This document shows, one piece after another, positions 60,943-64,000 of a DNA stretch of 64,000 nt. Location of the stretch: contig JBCCXL010000010.1 in the NCBI GenBank assembly GCA_039191605.1, positions 124,001-188,000 on the forward strand. The letters are read 5' to 3'. The notes under the pieces are model-generated. The model made no database searches, had not been told where the DNA came from, and worked only from the letters and a program-made list of their open reading frames with translations. This stretch comes from JBCCXL01 sp039191605 (lineage in GTDB: Bacteria; Acidobacteriota; Thermoanaerobaculia; Multivoradales; JAHZIX01). A program made the position numbers and the translations under genes. Numbering within the stretch: position 1 is the first letter of the stretch; every line of letters starts with the position of its first letter.

Positions 60943-63900
60943 TTAGTAGGGGAAGGAGGTGACGATCGTTCCATCTGGTCTCCTTACCACCCGCAGACGG
61001 GACGCAGAATTACCATTTCTATCAACACCAAGCTGATCCTTGAAATCATACTCAAAAATATGACCTGGTCGATTATTGGTGTTGGGGCGTATCTGCCCCC
61101 GCTCAATCGTCTCGTAAATCATCGATCGAGGCTGACGGGCCGTTGTCCCTGGACTGAACTTACCGGCTCTTGGTGCATCGCTCGACGCAAAATGACGATA
61201 AACAATATGATCTAGACCTTTTTGAGTGAGTTCGCCTGATCTACTGACCTCGGGCAAAAGTAGCTGAGCATCATTAGACGCGGACCTCGTCGCTGTTCCC
61301 ACCTTATCAGCAGCACGTGCTCCTCGAGTTACCGCCCGGCCAGCAACTCCCCCAGCCCCCGACAGAGCAAGGAAGCGCCCTCCGTCCTGTAGTACCAGTA
61401 GCGCCGCCTCACCAGTCCCAACACTCGGATCAGCAAAGGCTCGCCCACTAGAGTCTCCTAGACGCAAGACGTCGAGGCTTCCCAGAGCAAAGTCGGCTGC
61501 CGCACCAGCAAAAGTAGCCTTAATGATTCCCCACGTGCTGCCATCGGAGAACTCATTCATCGACCGGGACTTGTAGCCCTCTACGTGGGGAGCAATGTCC
61601 TCATAGTATTGATTGCCAGTCTTCCAACGCAGCCCGTCAGGGTCGTAGTAGATCAGCGGACTGTTCAACACATAGGTGTAGCGATTCCAGCTCTGTGGAA
61701 ATTTGGCATCGGCAGCCGCCGGATCGAGGGAGAGAAAGCGGCCCAGCCGCGAGCTGTAGTAGCGCGCGTGCATGTAGTCGAGGTCGAAGTTGCCGACCAC
61801 AGCGCCATCGAAGTCCCGTTCATGGCCGGTGAAACGGAACACACCGTCGTCGCTGGCGCTCGGGTTGAGCTGCTCACCGAAGGGGAAAAAGTCGCGGCGG
61901 AAGAGGATCGCTCCCGCGGGATCGGTGAGCAGACGAGCGGTTCCGAGGTGATCGAGGTGGTAATGCACCTTTCGCTCGAGGGCAATGCTCGAGGTGGGCC
62001 GCAGCCGGACCAGCAGGGCGTTCCCGCGGTAGACCAGATCCTCGTGGAGATCCCAATCCTCACTGCCGTCGCTGTTCTCGGCGAGGGAGAAGCGTCGCAG
62101 GACTTTGTTGTCGAGGCCGCGGAGGGTGAAGGAGGCCTCCGGGGGCTGCTGGATGGTGCCGACGGTATAGGTGGCGACTCGCTCGCCACCGGTGTTGTAG
62201 ACGAAGACTCGGTCTGCACCGGCTCCCTGGCTGCGGATCACCCGCCCCAGGGAATCACGGGTCAGAGTGACGCCATCGAAGGCATTGAGGTAACCCGAAT
62301 CGTCGTAGACGAAGCTTGAATCGGTGATTCGGTTCGATCCGAGATCTACCGAATGAGGGAAATCGACGCCATCCCGCTTGCGGTTGGTGAGGTTGCCGGC
62401 AACGTCGTAGCTATACAGAACCGCAGAGCTCTGACTCTGAGAGCTTACCGTTGCGGAGGCGAGACGATCTACGGGATCGTAGGCAAAGGAATCTGGGCCA
62501 AAAGCCGTGAGGTAGCCCTGTTGATAGGACAGGGAGCGATCGAAGGCCGTACCGAAGCGGATTCTGGAGATCCTCCGCATGCCGGTAGGGTCGGTGCTGT
62601 AGACATCCTCCACCCCGTTGTCATGCTGCACCTTCTCCAGCATTCCGTTGGGGTGGTAGGTCAAGGTGGCGTAGGGTGTTGAGGGGCTTCCTCGAGGCCC
62701 AACGCTGCTCAGCACTCCCCGATCGTAGATGTGCTCGATCTCGGTGCGGGGAAAGAAGTTCGCGCACCAGCGCTCGTCGCATTGGGGATAATCGAGATCC
62801 CCCACCATCCCGAGACGGTCATAGGTCATCTCGAGATCGAAGCGATAGGTACCCTCGCTGGACGCCAGGGTGCCGGTCCCGTCGTCTCGGAGTCCGGTCA
62901 CCAGCATCGTTCGCTTCGATGGACGCCCCTCTGGACCTTCATAAGCGAAAGTTTCGGCGACGGTCACCCGCAGCGTTTTCGACGGATCCCGGGGATCCGG
63001 GATCTCGTTGTGCTGACGAGCCCGGATCAAGCGGTCGATACGCCAATCCGTCGAGGCGTTGGCGACGTTCCCGCGGGCATAGGCGAAGTCCTGCAGGCGA
63101 CAGTCCGCGCCGCTGGTGCAATCCGCCTTCCGTACCTGGATCAGGCGCCCGACGGCGTCGTAGCGATACTCGAGATCGTAGGCTGAGTCCTCATCCCGGC
63201 TCACCGACGCCTTCCCCAGAGCGTCGTACCCTTGGTACGTGGTGCATCCGGGATTTCCGCCCGAGCCGACCTTCTCTGGCACGCACTCCTTCTTCAAGAA
63301 ACCACGACCGTCGTATTCGAAGGTGCGGCGCTGAACGACGGCCTCCGTCACGCCGTCGTTCATGCGAACTTCCACCAGCTTTCCGGCAACGTCATAGGTG
63401 TACTTGGTGTTGACGCCGCTGCCGTTGGCCGCAGAGAGCTCGTTGACCACCCGCAGACGCTCGTGATCATCGTAGGTCTCGAGGCGATTGCTGGTGCTGG
63501 GGCCGGCTGGAGTCGGCACCGTACGGCTATAGCGCATCGTGGTGCGCTCGGTGCGGGTGGTGGTGACGCTCCCGTCAGCGGCGGTCTGCCGACAGGCCCG
63601 CCCCATCAGGTCATACTGCGTCAAGGAGGCCGCAGGATTGGAGCTCCCCTCGAGGTGGGGCACGGTGACGGTCTCAACTCGGCCCAGCTCGTCATAGGTT
63701 GTCGCCACCCGCTGGCGGCCGGCTCCGTGGGGCAAGGTATTGAAGGCCTCGATGACTCGACCCATGCCGTCGTAGCGGGCCTCGCTCTCGGTGAGCACGC
63801 TGCCGCCATCGGTTCTTCTCGTCGTCAGGCGTGCCCCAGTACTGCCAGAAGCCGGCGTGTAGAGATAAGCAAAGGCCGAATCGTCGTTCGGCTGAATGGA

Positions 63901-64000
63901 GGTCATACGACCGAGGTTGTCGTAGCCGTAGGTAGCGATCAGCGCCCCGACGCTATCCTCCGCAACTCGAGAGGCGGAGACCAGCCCGGTGGCGGGATCG
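60943..64000 (-). CDS. Rhs/YD-repeat polymorphic toxin (5' end beyond window)
   Basis: The open frame continues through the right edge (DPATGLVSASRVAED in the last bases), so the start lies beyond 64000; at least 1018 residues are encoded here. YD-type repeats (YDGMGRVIE, TYDELGRVETV, YDAVGRLIQV and many more) run to the Rhs core, with HLDHLGTARLLTD and ARYYSSRLGRFLSLDPAA closing it. The core ends at YYDPDGL. The remaining ~220 residues form a C-terminal tip: a hydrophobic stretch (ATFAGAAADFALGS) and then a segment from LTQKGLDHIVYRH to the end, GTIVTSFPY. The tip pattern suggests a BECR-fold nuclease toxin, by inference only. Immunity gene follows. Confidence 0.85.
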   Translation of the reverse strand, partial: DPATGLVSASRVAEDSVGALIATYGYDNLGRMTSIQPNDDSAFAYLYTPASGSTGARLTTRRTDGGSVLTESEARYDGMGRVIEAFNTLPHGAGRQRVATTYDELGRVETVTVPHLEGSSNPAASLTQYDLMGRACRQTAADGSVTTTRTERTTMRYSRTVPTPAGPSTSNRLETYDDHERLRVVNELSAANGSGVNTKYTYDVAGKLVEVRMNDGVTEAVVQRRTFEYDGRGFLKKECVPEKVGSGGNPGCTTYQGYDALGKASVSRDEDSAYDLEYRYDAVGRLIQVRKADCTSGADCRLQDFAYARGNVANASTDWRIDRLIRARQHNEIPDPRDPSKTLRVTVAETFAYEGPEGRPSKRTMLVTGLRDDGTGTLASSEGTYRFDLEMTYDRLGMVGDLDYPQCDERWCANFFPRTEIEHIYDRGVLSSVGPRGSPSTPYATLTYHPNGMLEKVQHDNGVEDVYSTDPTGMRRISRIRFGTAFDRSLSYQQGYLTAFGPDSFAYDPVDRLASATVSSQSQSSAVLYSYDVAGNLTNRKRDGVDFPHSVDLGSNRITDSSFVYDDSGYLNAFDGVTLTRDSLGRVIRSQGAGADRVFVYNTGGERVATYTVGTIQQPPEASFTLRGLDNKVLRRFSLAENSDGSEDWDLHEDLVYRGNALLVRLRPTSSIALERKVHYHLDHLGTARLLTDPAGAILFRRDFFPFGEQLNPSASDDGVFRFTGHERDFDGAVVGNFDLDYMHARYYSSRLGRFLSLDPAAADAKFPQSWNRYTYVLNSPLIYYDPDGLRWKTGNQYYEDIAPHVEGYKSRSMNEFSDGSTWGIIKATFAGAAADFALGSLDVLRLGDSSGRAFADPSVGTGEAALLVLQDGGRFLALSGAGGVAGRAVTRGARAADKVGTATRSASNDAQLLLPEVSRSGELTQKGLDHIVYRHFASSDAPRAGKFSPGTTARQPRSMIYETIERGQIRPNTNNRPGHIFEYDFKDQLGVDRNGNSASRLRVVRRPDGTIVTSFPY

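Overview
The window is GC-rich and densely coded, with a two-letter code of short intergenic gaps and divergent or convergent gene pairs. It looks like a chromosomal segment of an Acidobacteriota bacterium, perhaps from the Thermoanaerobaculia side. This is inferred from two tandem orphan permeases of the ADOP (acidobacterial duplicated orphan permease) type, several large secreted peptidases and glycosidases, a secreted LamG protein with a cysteine-bounded C-terminal domain, and an Rhs polymorphic toxin. No rRNA, tRNA or CRISPR array was seen.

Layout. 0.3-3.4 kb: an FAD/NAD(P) oxidoreductase followed by a membrane polyferredoxin, a likely redox pair. 3.5-6.8 kb: secreted LamG protein, a PilT-type ATPase and a DinB-like protein. 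6.9-9.3 kb: a chorismate-lyase-like protein, a PaaK-like adenylate-forming ligase and an XRE regulator. 9.4-13.1 kb: divergent secreted GH13 amylase and MalQ. 13.2-18.2 kb: iron-type alcohol dehydrogenase overlapping glutamate dehydrogenase, a VIT1/CCC1-type transporter and a PAP2 phosphatase. 18.5-22.5 kb: M36 metalloprotease and an MscS channel. 22.5-25.3 kb: a partial tandem duplication of the 5' end of a luciferase-like monooxygenase gene, then the intact gene coupled to an SDR. 25.4-31.4 kb: ICMT-like methyltransferase, a ComA-like/MmgE-PrpD pair, an orphan gene and a secreted GH5-like glycosidase. 31.7-37 kb: the two ADOP permeases. 37-40.7 kb: an orphan gene, a seven-copy repeat array, an amidohydrolase and RsgA. 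40.8-45.5 kb: VWA protein, a CpcT/CpeT-like protein and an M64 peptidase. 45.7-47.5 kb: a decayed alpha/beta hydrolase, a DUF433/PIN-like toxin-antitoxin pair and a small orphan. 48-55.5 kb: a complete RND efflux operon (outer-membrane protein, adaptor, pump, TetR regulator) with a palindromic operator in its promoter. 55.6-58.6 kb: a secreted two-module protein and a membrane protein. 58.9-60.3 kb: a complete IS3-family element. 60.5-64 kb: an immunity-like gene and an Rhs toxin that runs off the window.

The most unusual content is non-coding. A short word (GCAGGCGATTGATCCC and variants) forms an array at 37.9-38.2 kb and recurs at 22.7-23.3 and 47.7-47.9 kb. A REP-like palindrome with a conserved loop sits beside copies of it at three sites. 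The same word lies exactly at the breakpoint of the partial gene duplication. A second notable observation is a previously unnamed (to me) beta-rich module shared by the M36 protease C-terminus and, twice, by the 55.6-57.0 kb secreted protein.
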